NCBI GenBank assembly: GCA_002383325.1 | Contig: DFYJ01000155.1 | Span: forward strand, 16,192 to 26,060 | Direction: 5' to 3' | Length of the DNA stretch: 9,869 nt | Source of the DNA: Candidatus Aminicenantes bacterium UBA4085 | Lineage (GTDB): Bacteria; Acidobacteriota; Aminicenantia; Aminicenantales; UBA4085 | In this document: in pieces, positions 1 to 4,893 of the stretch | Numbering within the stretch: position 1 is the first letter of the stretch | How the letters are laid out: each line of letters begins with the position of its first letter | Notes under the pieces: generated by a model | The model's database searches: none | What the model was told of the DNA's origin: nothing | What the model saw: the letters and a program-made list of their open reading frames with translations, nothing else | Translations under genes and position numbers: made by a program

Positions 1-124
1 TCTCGCAGAAATCGGCCGCCACCCGGAAGGTGGACATGGCCTCGCCGGCGCCCTCCGGCCACTCCCACAGCCAGACCGGGTCGATGTGGGCGTTGCAGAG
101 CAGGTGAATTCTGGGGCGGGGCAT
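1..124 (-). CDS. GH38 alpha-mannosidase, N-terminal fragment (3' end off the left edge)
   Basis: Only the first 41 codons lie in the window; the gene continues past base 1. The product begins MPRPRIHLLCNAHIDPVWLW, followed by EWPEG. The N-A-H-I-D-P-V-W-L-W string is the opening motif of glycoside hydrolase family 38 catalytic domains. In that family the His and Asp of H-x-D (here H13 and D15) help bind the active-site zinc. Members cleave alpha-mannosides, and some bacterial ones are cytosolic enzymes for mannose glycans or mannosylglycerate. No signal peptide is visible, since the motif starts at residue 11, so a cytoplasmic enzyme is likely. The ATG at 124-122 lies 7 bases after the LysE-family stop, which suggests one transcript. 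No good Shine-Dalgarno precedes it, so translational coupling is plausible. The exact substrate cannot be told from this fragment. Confidence 0.85.
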   Translation of the reverse strand, partial: MPRPRIHLLCNAHIDPVWLWEWPEGAGEAMSTFRVAADFCE

Positions 125-131
125 GGCCGGA

Positions 132-770
132 TCAGAAGTGAAGCTTCAGGTCGACGAAGATCGAGGCGAAAGTGTAGACGCCGAAGGCGGACAGGATGAG
201 GGCCATCCCGACGAAGAAGCGGCGGAAGGTCCGCGGCGAGAACATATGGTGGTACTTGGACACATAGCGGGTCAGGATGAAGTACCACAGCCCGCCGCCC
301 AGGCCGCAGGCCAGGGCGAACAGGTAGGGGGTCAGGCCGTCGTTGGTCACCCAGTAGTGGCTGGTGACCATGCCGGCCGTGCCGAGCCAGAAAGCCAGCA
401 AGGTCGGATTGGAGATGTACATGACCAGGACGGCCAGGGCCGGCCGGGGGGTCTTCTTGATCTCCAGCCGCTCCGTCCGCGGCTCCCGAGCCTTGCGGGA
501 CTGGAGAAAGAGGCGGACGGAGATGGCGAACAGAAAGAGCGCCGCTGCCGCCTTGAGCAGGATGACCCAGCGGTTGATCAGGGCCGTGATGTGGGACATG
601 CCCAGGATGGCGCCCAGGCAGTAAAGCGTGTCCAGGAGACAAGCCGTCAGGCCTCCCAGCAGGCCGTGAAAATGATCCCGCTTCATCGTCTGGGAGATGA
701 CGAAGACGTTGATGGGGCCGAGAGGGATGGCGGCGATGAATCCGATCAGCAGGCCGATAGGGAAGAACAT
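132..770 (-). CDS. LysE/RhtB-family translocator (small-molecule exporter)
   Basis: The product is 212 residues, the usual length for the LysE/RhtB superfamily of inner-membrane exporters, which pump out amino acids and related small molecules. The first membrane segment carries the family signature G-F-I-A-A-I-P-L-G-P-I-N-V (about residues 10-22). It is followed by a Gly-rich second segment containing G-L-L-G-G-L-T-A-C-L-L-D (about 36-47). Hydrophobic stretches near 7-27, 38-60, 66-88, 109-132, 146-168 and 188-208 fit the six-segment layout. A charged cytoplasmic loop (R-K-A-R-E-P-R-T-E-R) lies near 92-101. It sits between the Omp85-like gene (50 bases upstream) and the GH38 gene (7 bases downstream). 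The substrate is unknown, because family members cannot be assigned from sequence alone. The start at 770 is required to keep membrane segment 1. A TTGACA-type promoter sits just in front of it with no room for a ribosome site. Confidence 0.85.
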   Translation of the reverse strand: MFFPIGLLIGFIAAIPLGPINVFVISQTMKRDHFHGLLGGLTACLLDTLYCLGAILGMSHITALINRWVILLKAAAALFLFAISVRLFLQSRKAREPRTERLEIKKTPRPALAVLVMYISNPTLLAFWLGTAGMVTSHYWVTNDGLTPYLFALACGLGGGLWYFILTRYVSKYHHMFSPRTFRRFFVGMALILSAFGVYTFASIFVDLKLHF

Positions 771-780
771 GGACCCGCCC

Positions 781-810
781 AGGCTACCAGATTCGTTTGC
801 GGACTGTCAA
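781..810 (-). promoter_or_regulatory. Candidate sigma-70 promoter for the LysE-family gene
   Basis: Reading the minus strand, a perfect TTGACA (810-805) is followed by 18 bases and TAGCCT (786-781). The second box keeps the T-A-n-n-n-T of a -10 element but is otherwise weak. Only 10 bases separate this box from the ATG at 770, so transcription would begin 0-5 bases before the start codon. That would leave no Shine-Dalgarno and give a near-leaderless message. It would give LysE and GH38 a promoter of their own inside the Omp85-LysE-GH38 run. The -35 match is strong and the -10 match modest. Confidence 0.4.
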
Positions 811-820
811 CGCCGACGGC

Positions 821-1921
821 TCAGAAGGCCTCGTTGACGGTCAGGTAGAAACCCGTGGATCCGCGGCTGAAGGCATAGTCGAGGCGCAGGGTGTTGCCCT
901 CGCCGGTGATACGGACTCTGAGCCCCCCTCCGGCCGACGGCTTGAAGCCGGCCAGGGACAGGCCGGATGGGTTCCCGGCCACCTGGCCCAGGCCGGCGAA
1001 GACGGCCGCGCCGAAGATGCCGGACAGGGGGAAGCGAGCCTCGGCCTGCAGGCCGGCGAAGACGCGGTCGCGGTATCGGCCCTTCAGGTAGCCGCGCATC
1101 AGGATGTCGCCGCCCAGCCTGGGCAGGGCCATGAAGGGGACATCCCCCGAGGCCGTCTCGATCTTGCCCTGGAAGGCCAGGACGGCCCGGGCGGAGAGCG
1201 GCAGGTAGGATCTCAAGTCGGCCTTGAGCTTGGTGTAGCGGAAGTCCCCGCCCAGGAACCCGCCGTGGAAGACGGCCGAAGCCTGCCAGAAGCGTCCCCG
1301 CCTCGGAGCGAGGACGTTGTCGCGGCTGTCGGTCATGGCCGTCAGGCCGAGCCCGGCCAAGGCGCCGCCTTCGGAGCCGCGGCAGCTCCCCGAGTCCAGG
1401 AGGCCGCCCGATTCGAAGGTCCGGAAGCGATAGCTCTCGTAGACGCCCATGACCCCGGCATAGAGCTTCCAGGCCGGGAGAACCCGCCGCAGAACCTGGA
1501 TCTCGGCCAGGGTCTGGACCGGGGTCATCGTCTCGCCGGCTTCATCCGGCGTATCGTTGCCGATTCCAAAGTACCGGGTCGGGAAGCGGCTCCACTCCAG
1601 GTTTCCGGTCACGACCCAGGCTTCCCCGTCGAGGTAGATCTCGGGCTTGGCCTGGAGGGTGAACTGCTCCTTGAGGGTGTAGACGGCGCTGAACAAGATG
1701 GACGAAGGGCGGGATGTCATGGCCGTCCCGGACGGCCGGAAGGCCAGAAGCCCGCCGATCCCCCCGGCCAGGCTGGTCTCGGGTGTGTAGTAGGCGATGG
1801 GGATGACCAGGACAGTGTTCCGTCCCTTGGCGGCTTCCTCAGCAGCGGCGAGGCGGGGACCGGCGCAGGCGGCCAGGAGAAGGGCGGCCACCGAGCGGAG
1901 CAGGGCGTCTGGCATGCGCAT
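821..1921 (-). CDS. POTRA-less Omp85/BamA-like outer-membrane beta-barrel (surface antigen D15 type)
   Basis: The product is 366 residues: an N-terminal export signal and then only a barrel, with no room for POTRA domains. Omp85 marks are visible. T-D-S-R-D-N-V-L-A-P-R-R-G (about 197-209) matches the family's strand motif near 'D-x-R-D-N-x-x-x-P-x-G'. M-R-G-Y-L-K-G-R-Y (about 275-283) matches the conserved L6-loop R-G-F/Y motif. The chain ends in Phe, as outer-membrane barrels do. R-Y-F-G-I-G-N-D-T (116-124) is typical of short BamA/TamA-like proteins. The signal is ambiguous: L-A-A-C at 16-19 fits a lipobox, while A-A-A before E-E at 28-29 fits signal peptidase I. I chose the ATG at 1921-1919. 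ATGs at 1915 and 1981 are alternatives, but the 1981 one overlaps a -10-like box. Cargo or partner is unknown; full BamA function is unlikely without POTRA domains. Confidence 0.8.
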   Translation of the reverse strand: MRMPDALLRSVAALLLAACAGPRLAAAEEAAKGRNTVLVIPIAYYTPETSLAGGIGGLLAFRPSGTAMTSRPSSILFSAVYTLKEQFTLQAKPEIYLDGEAWVVTGNLEWSRFPTRYFGIGNDTPDEAGETMTPVQTLAEIQVLRRVLPAWKLYAGVMGVYESYRFRTFESGGLLDSGSCRGSEGGALAGLGLTAMTDSRDNVLAPRRGRFWQASAVFHGGFLGGDFRYTKLKADLRSYLPLSARAVLAFQGKIETASGDVPFMALPRLGGDILMRGYLKGRYRDRVFAGLQAEARFPLSGIFGAAVFAGLGQVAGNPSGLSLAGFKPSAGGGLRVRITGEGNTLRLDYAFSRGSTGFYLTVNEAF

Positions 1922-1976
1922 GGTAGGGACTTGCGGGCCCTGCCGGCTCCGGTGCCGTCGGCCCGAACGGACGGGA

Positions 1977-2004
1977 ATCATACATGAAAACGGGCGGGTG
2001 CGAA
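1977..2004 (-). promoter_or_regulatory. Weak candidate promoter for the Omp85-like gene
   Basis: On the minus strand TTCGCA (2004-1999) is followed by 16 bases and TATGAT (1982-1977), a good -10 box with a mediocre -35. It would start transcription near 1970 and leave a leader of about 50 bases before the ATG at 1921. No clear Shine-Dalgarno is seen in that leader. It shares the divergent region with the promoter of the UroD-like gene. Confidence 0.25.
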
Positions 2005-2017
2005 AGACGGCGGCCGA

Positions 2018-2046
2018 TTGAAAACAACCGCCGCCCGGACGATAAT
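2018..2046 (+). promoter_or_regulatory. Candidate sigma-70 promoter for the UroD-like gene, abutting the start codon
   Basis: TTGAAA (2018-2023, one mismatch to TTGACA) is followed by exactly 17 bases and GATAAT (2041-2046, one mismatch to TATAAT). Seven bases later comes the ATG at 2054, which is where transcription would begin. The message would therefore be leaderless. This geometry also argues against the upstream start codons at 2018 (TTG) and 2045 (ATG), because both fall inside the promoter boxes. Confidence 0.5.
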
Positions 2047-2053
2047 GGCGGGC

Positions 2054-3205
2054 ATGGAGACTGCCGCGGTCGAAACGCCCCGCGAGCGTATGCGGATGGC
2101 CATGTCGGGCGGCCGCCCGGCCCGGGTCCCGGTGATGTGCCAGATGAGCATCGGCCACATGCTCCTGCAGAGCGGGGCCCGCCCCGAGGAGCTGTGGCTG
2201 GACGAAGACTGCCTGGCGGAGACCCTGCGCGTCCTGCGGGCCCGCTACAGCTTCGACGGCATCCTGGTCAGCCTGCACGGCCATTTCCGGGACTGGTCCC
2301 GGAAGGCGGTCGATATCATCCGGGACGGGCAGGGAACCCGGATCCGCTGGGCCGACGGCTCGGAGACCTTTTTCCCCCCGGACGATCTGCCGCAGCACCG
2401 GCCGTCGCGGGAAATACCGCGCCCTTCGATCGCCGATTTTGACCCCGCCGGACTGCCCGAGGAGCCGGAATACATCCCGGTCTCGCAAGGCTTGCGATTC
2501 GCTCTCGATCCGGGCAACCTGACCGGCCTCATCGGCCGCCTGCGCCAAGGGGAGGGCGGGCGGCTCTCGATCCACGGCGAAGTCACCTCCCCGCTGGATT
2601 ACTTCCTCGATCTCTTCGGCTTCGCCGAGGGCTTCCTGGCCCTGGTCGAGGAGCCCGAGCGGTCCATGGCCGTGCTGATGCGGCTGGGGGAGGGCGTGGC
2701 GCGGCTGGCGGCCCGGCTGGCCCGGGCCGGTGCGGACGCGGTCAAGATCTCTTCGCCTTATGCCGGGGCGGGCTTCCTGTCGCCTCGGCACTATCGGAAA
2801 TTCGTCGCCCCGCCTGAGGCGTTGATCGCGGCAGCCGTCCGGGCCGAAGGCGTCTTCGTCTACACCCATACCTGCGGCCGCATCGGCGACCGCCTGGAGC
2901 TGCTGGCTGGAACGGGGATTTCCGGCCTGGAATGCCTCGACCCGCCTCCGCTTGGCGACGTCGACCTGAAGAATGCCCTGGCCCGGATCGGGGGCCGGCT
3001 GTTCATCAAGGGCAATGTCGATCCGGTCCACACCCTGCTCTTCGGCAGCGGCGAGCTCATCGAGGCCGATGTCCGGCGCCGGGTGGCCCTGGCCGCGCCA
3101 GGGGGCGGGTTCATCCTCAGCACGGCCTGCTCCATCGCCCCCCGGACGCCGGCCGAGAACATCCTCCGGCTGGCCGCCGCGGCCAATTCCGGGCAAGTTT
3201 ATTGA
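2054..3205 (+). CDS. UroD superfamily protein, MtaA/CmuA-like (not HemE)
   Basis: The product is 383 residues with the TIM-barrel layout of the uroporphyrinogen decarboxylase superfamily. It opens T-P-R-E-R-M-R-M-A-M-S-G-G-R-P-A-R-V-P-V, the usual family start. It lacks the M-R-Q-A-G-R-Y element of true HemE, so haem synthesis is unlikely. H-T-C-G at 272-275 and a downstream Cys in S-T-A-C-S-I (Cys359) give the H-x-C...C pattern. In MtaA/MtbA/CmuA-type corrinoid:thiol methyltransferases this pattern binds the zinc that activates the thiol. I-K-G-N-V-D-P (about 317-323) and P-R-T-P-A-E-N-I (about 363-370) are also family hallmarks. No corrinoid-binding protein is nearby, so the methyl donor and acceptor are unknown. 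The start at 2054 is chosen because the promoter ends just before it; ATG 2045 is the alternative. The stop codon TGA is shared with the -35 box of a downstream promoter. Confidence 0.8.
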   Translation: METAAVETPRERMRMAMSGGRPARVPVMCQMSIGHMLLQSGARPEELWLDEDCLAETLRVLRARYSFDGILVSLHGHFRDWSRKAVDIIRDGQGTRIRWADGSETFFPPDDLPQHRPSREIPRPSIADFDPAGLPEEPEYIPVSQGLRFALDPGNLTGLIGRLRQGEGGRLSIHGEVTSPLDYFLDLFGFAEGFLALVEEPERSMAVLMRLGEGVARLAARLARAGADAVKISSPYAGAGFLSPRHYRKFVAPPEALIAAAVRAEGVFVYTHTCGRIGDRLELLAGTGISGLECLDPPPLGDVDLKNALARIGGRLFIKGNVDPVHTLLFGSGELIEADVRRRVALAAPGGGFILSTACSIAPRTPAENILRLAAAANSGQVY

Positions 3206-3230
3206 CTTTATAAAATATATAGGGTATAAT
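3202..3230 (+). promoter_or_regulatory. Near-consensus sigma-70 promoter with no gene behind it
   Basis: TTGACT (3202-3207) is followed by exactly 17 bases and a perfect TATAAT (3225-3230). The spacer is strikingly AT-rich in a GC-rich genome. This is the best promoter match in the window. It points rightward from the end of the UroD-like gene, whose TGA stop (3203-3205) lies within the -35 box. Transcription would begin near 3237. I find no start codon with a usable frame before the next gene, which is on the opposite strand. The product would be a short non-coding RNA, or an antisense RNA against the 3' end of the FadL-like message. Confidence 0.6.
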
Positions 3231-3324
3231 CTCCCCAAATCTGCTGCGCTGGCTGGGCAGAGTCCCCTCCTTGTATCCCCCCTTCAGTCTAATTCCCTGA
3301 CACAGCCAGCAATTCAACTCTCCG
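3231..3324 (+). other. Possible untranslated or small-RNA region
   Basis: This stretch follows the strong rightward promoter. It has no ATG or GTG on the plus strand; the only TTG frame closes after nine codons. Two alternative pairings are visible: TCTGC at 3240-3244 with GCAGA at 3257-3261, and GCTGGCTG at 3247-3254 with CAGCCAGC at 3303-3310. These are mutually exclusive. I recognise no known RNA family. No U-tract terminator is seen on the plus strand, so where such an RNA would end is unclear. It could simply be a spacer. Confidence 0.25.
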
Positions 3325-3356
3325 AAAAAAAAGGCCGGGCGGAAGTCCGCCCAGCC
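3325..3356 (-). terminator. Intrinsic terminator of the FadL/OmpP1-like gene
   Basis: On the minus strand a GC-rich hairpin is followed at once by eight U residues (3332-3325). The stem is bases 3356-3347 paired with 3342-3333, ten pairs including one G-U, around a four-base loop. It lies 39 bases past the stop codon at 3395. On the plus strand the G-U pair becomes C-A and no T-run follows, so it should act only leftward. Confidence 0.88.
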
Positions 3357-3373
3357 TTGGAGAATCCGTTCGT

Positions 3374-3389
3374 CGGGCCGTCAGGCCCG
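3374..3389 (-). repeat. Small inverted repeat in the 3' untranslated region
   Basis: CGGGCC (3374-3379) and GGCCCG (3384-3389) form a perfect six-pair stem around a four-base loop. It lies between the FadL-like stop codon and the main terminator. It may protect the 3' end of the message or assist termination. It has no U-tract of its own. Confidence 0.4.
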
Positions 3390-3394
3390 TCCCG

Positions 3395-4768
3395 TCATTG
3401 GAAGCTGTAGTTGACCGCGAAGCCGAAGCCGAAGGTCGTCTGCTTGTAGGTCTCGTGGAAAGAGCCCAGGGGGGACGCGCCCAGGTAGTATGGGATCAGC
3501 TTGTCATAGTCCTTGTAGTTGACGCTGATCAGGCCGCCCTCGACGGACAGGCTGTCGCTGAGGCGCCACTTGGCCCCGGCCCCGATGGTCGTGGCCGACA
3601 GGGCGAAATCCATGTCGGACTGGAAACCATCTTCGACCCCATAGGTGCTGGTCAGGTACCCGGCCGAGAGGGTCAGGCTTTCGAACAGGTCGTACTCGAG
3701 GCCGATCGCCCATTCCAGGGTATTCTTGCTGACGAAGTCCTCGCGGCCGCCCCAGTCGGCGTTCTTGTCGAAGTCCGTGTTCACGGAGAAGTGGGCTCGC
3801 AGCTGGGGCAGGATGGCGTAGGAGGCGCCGAAAGCCAGAGTGGCCGGGATGTCGGCCCGGAACTTTTCGCCGTCCGGGAAGAGCCCGACGTCGTCCTTGG
3901 TTGTCTCGTTGGTCAGCTCGAGCTTGGTGTTGAACTCATAGCGGACCGTCAGGACCAGGCCCTCGATCGGGGTGGCCATGAAGCTGAAGATGGGCGTGAT
4001 GCCGGAACCCTTCTGCTTGGCCTCGACGTACTTGTCGGCCAGCAGGGGCACGTAGGCCATGAAAGCCGGATTGACGTAGGTGCCCAGGGCCGTGAAGACC
4101 TGCGTGGCCGATTGCGGACTGCCGGTCCAGCCCAGGGCCGGGAGATACGGGTTGAGCTGAAGGTTCAGCAGCGAGCCTTCATAGGAATTCGAGGCCATGA
4201 CATAGCGCAGGCCGGCCGCCACTGAGAACATGTCGTTGATGGCGTAGGACACGTTGAACTGGAGGCCGTAGTAGATCGAGCTGCCGTTGAACGCCGCTTC
4301 GGTGCTGTAATCGGTCGTGGGAATGCCGTAGCCCGAGAGCACCAGCGGCAGGGTGGAGTAGGTCGTCTCGAAGGACGGCAGACTGCCGGCGAAATCGGCC
4401 GAGCCGCCGCCGCCGATGGGGTTGAAGCCGAAGGACACGGCCAGGGAGCCCTTCTTATAGACGGCGTAGAACGTGGGGAAGAAGGGGATGCGGACTTCGC
4501 CGACGTACTTGTCCGTATTGAGGTAGGTGAAGCCGTTGATGATCGTCTTGTCCTGACGGATGGTCTGATTGTTGAGCGCCAGGTGGAAGCCGTCCGCGAG
4601 CTTGGTCAGGCCGGCCGGGTTGTAATAGACCGCGTCCGTCTCCAGGGAGGCGAAACGGGCCAGCATGCGGTAGAAGCCGATGCTCTGGTTCGTGTTCGTG
4701 ATGATGGACGAAAAGGCCATCGGTACGGCCAGGAGAACCACCAACGCCAAGAGAATGCTCTTCTTCAT
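3395..4768 (-). CDS. FadL/OmpP1 family outer-membrane transporter
   Basis: The product is 457 residues with a clear signal peptide (M-K-K-S-I-L-L-A-L-V-V-L-L-A-V-P-M-A-F-S, then S-I-I-T). The mature N-terminus carries the FadL/Toluene_X hallmark Y-Y-N-P-A-G-L-T-K-L (about 47-56), preceded by the short helix region expected for the 'hatch'. The rest alternates aromatic and polar residues as beta-strands do and ends S-F-Q. Family members let hydrophobic compounds such as long-chain fatty acids or aromatics cross the outer membrane by lateral diffusion. The actual ligand here is unknown, and no fatty-acid genes are adjacent. An upstream start at 4804 would add 12 residues, but the ATG at 4768 has AGGAGG directly before it and begins the signal peptide. 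It is a single-gene transcript, with its own promoter and a strong terminator. Composition is less GC-biased in amino-acid terms (rich in Asn, Tyr, Thr), as is normal for barrels. Confidence 0.88.
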   Translation of the reverse strand: MKKSILLALVVLLAVPMAFSSIITNTNQSIGFYRMLARFASLETDAVYYNPAGLTKLADGFHLALNNQTIRQDKTIINGFTYLNTDKYVGEVRIPFFPTFYAVYKKGSLAVSFGFNPIGGGGSADFAGSLPSFETTYSTLPLVLSGYGIPTTDYSTEAAFNGSSIYYGLQFNVSYAINDMFSVAAGLRYVMASNSYEGSLLNLQLNPYLPALGWTGSPQSATQVFTALGTYVNPAFMAYVPLLADKYVEAKQKGSGITPIFSFMATPIEGLVLTVRYEFNTKLELTNETTKDDVGLFPDGEKFRADIPATLAFGASYAILPQLRAHFSVNTDFDKNADWGGREDFVSKNTLEWAIGLEYDLFESLTLSAGYLTSTYGVEDGFQSDMDFALSATTIGAGAKWRLSDSLSVEGGLISVNYKDYDKLIPYYLGASPLGSFHETYKQTTFGFGFAVNYSFQ

Positions 4769-4772
4769 AGGA

Positions 4773-4778
4773 CCTCCT
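4773..4778 (-). promoter_or_regulatory. Strong Shine-Dalgarno AGGAGG deciding the FadL-like start
   Basis: On the minus strand AGGAGG (4778-4773) is followed by TCCT and the ATG at 4768. The match to the anti-Shine-Dalgarno is perfect, but the four-base gap is on the short side. It is the only textbook ribosome site in the window and fixes this start over the one at 4804. Confidence 0.8.
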
Positions 4779-4790
4779 AAAAAATTGGGC

Positions 4791-4803
4791 TGTCCAACGG
4801 ACA
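4791..4803. repeat. Inverted repeat TGTCC-AAC-GGACA in the FadL-like leader
   Basis: A perfect five-pair inverted repeat with a three-base centre lies 12 bases above the Shine-Dalgarno and just downstream of the predicted start of transcription. It could be an operator half-site pair or a small leader hairpin. It is short enough to be chance. Confidence 0.25.
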
Positions 4804-4821
4804 TCCGCTGTTAATGGCCGA

Positions 4822-4849
4822 ATTCTACTCATTTTTGACCCCAATGCAA
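4822..4849 (-). promoter_or_regulatory. Candidate promoter for the FadL/OmpP1-like gene
   Basis: On the minus strand TTGCAT (4849-4844) is followed by 16 bases and TAGAAT (4827-4822), which is one mismatch from TATAAT. Transcription would start near 4815 and give a leader of roughly 47 bases that contains the AGGAGG site. The -10 match is good and the -35 match partial. Confidence 0.4.
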
Positions 4850-4856
4850 GCCCCGG

Positions 4857-4885
4857 TTGACTTTCCGGCGGCAAGTCGATAAGTT
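4857..4885 (+). promoter_or_regulatory. Candidate promoter for the sugar porter, abutting the start codon
   Basis: TTGACT (4857-4862) is followed by 17 bases and TAAGTT (4880-4885), which keeps only T-A-n-n-n-T. An overlapping GATAAG at 4878-4883 is the other reading, with a 15-base spacer. The ATG at 4894 comes eight bases after the box, so the message would be leaderless or nearly so. No real Shine-Dalgarno precedes the gene. Confidence 0.35.
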
Positions 4886-4893
4886 GAGCCCTC

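Noticed and set aside
797..1987. A 396-codon open frame on the plus strand opposite the Omp85-like gene
   Set aside because: Its product is low-complexity, rich in Gly, Ala, Gln, Glu and Pro with no domain, and it mirrors a well-supported minus-strand gene. This is a usual GC-rich shadow.
2054..3205. Calling the UroD-like gene hemE
   Set aside because: The M-R-Q-A-G-R-Y element of HemE is missing and an H-x-C...C zinc pattern is present, as in corrinoid methyltransferases.
1922..3238. N-terminal extension of the Omp85-like frame up to base 3238
   Set aside because: The added stretch is antisense to the UroD-like gene and has shadow composition. The signal peptide begins at 1921.
3333..3356. 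The same hairpin as a terminator for the plus-strand UroD-like gene or small RNA
   Set aside because: On the plus strand the stem has a C-A mismatch and is followed by TTGGAG, not a T-run.
3231..3360. 6S RNA or other known RNA gene behind the orphan promoter
   Set aside because: The pairing is too short and mutually exclusive, with no long bubbled helix, so no named family can be supported.
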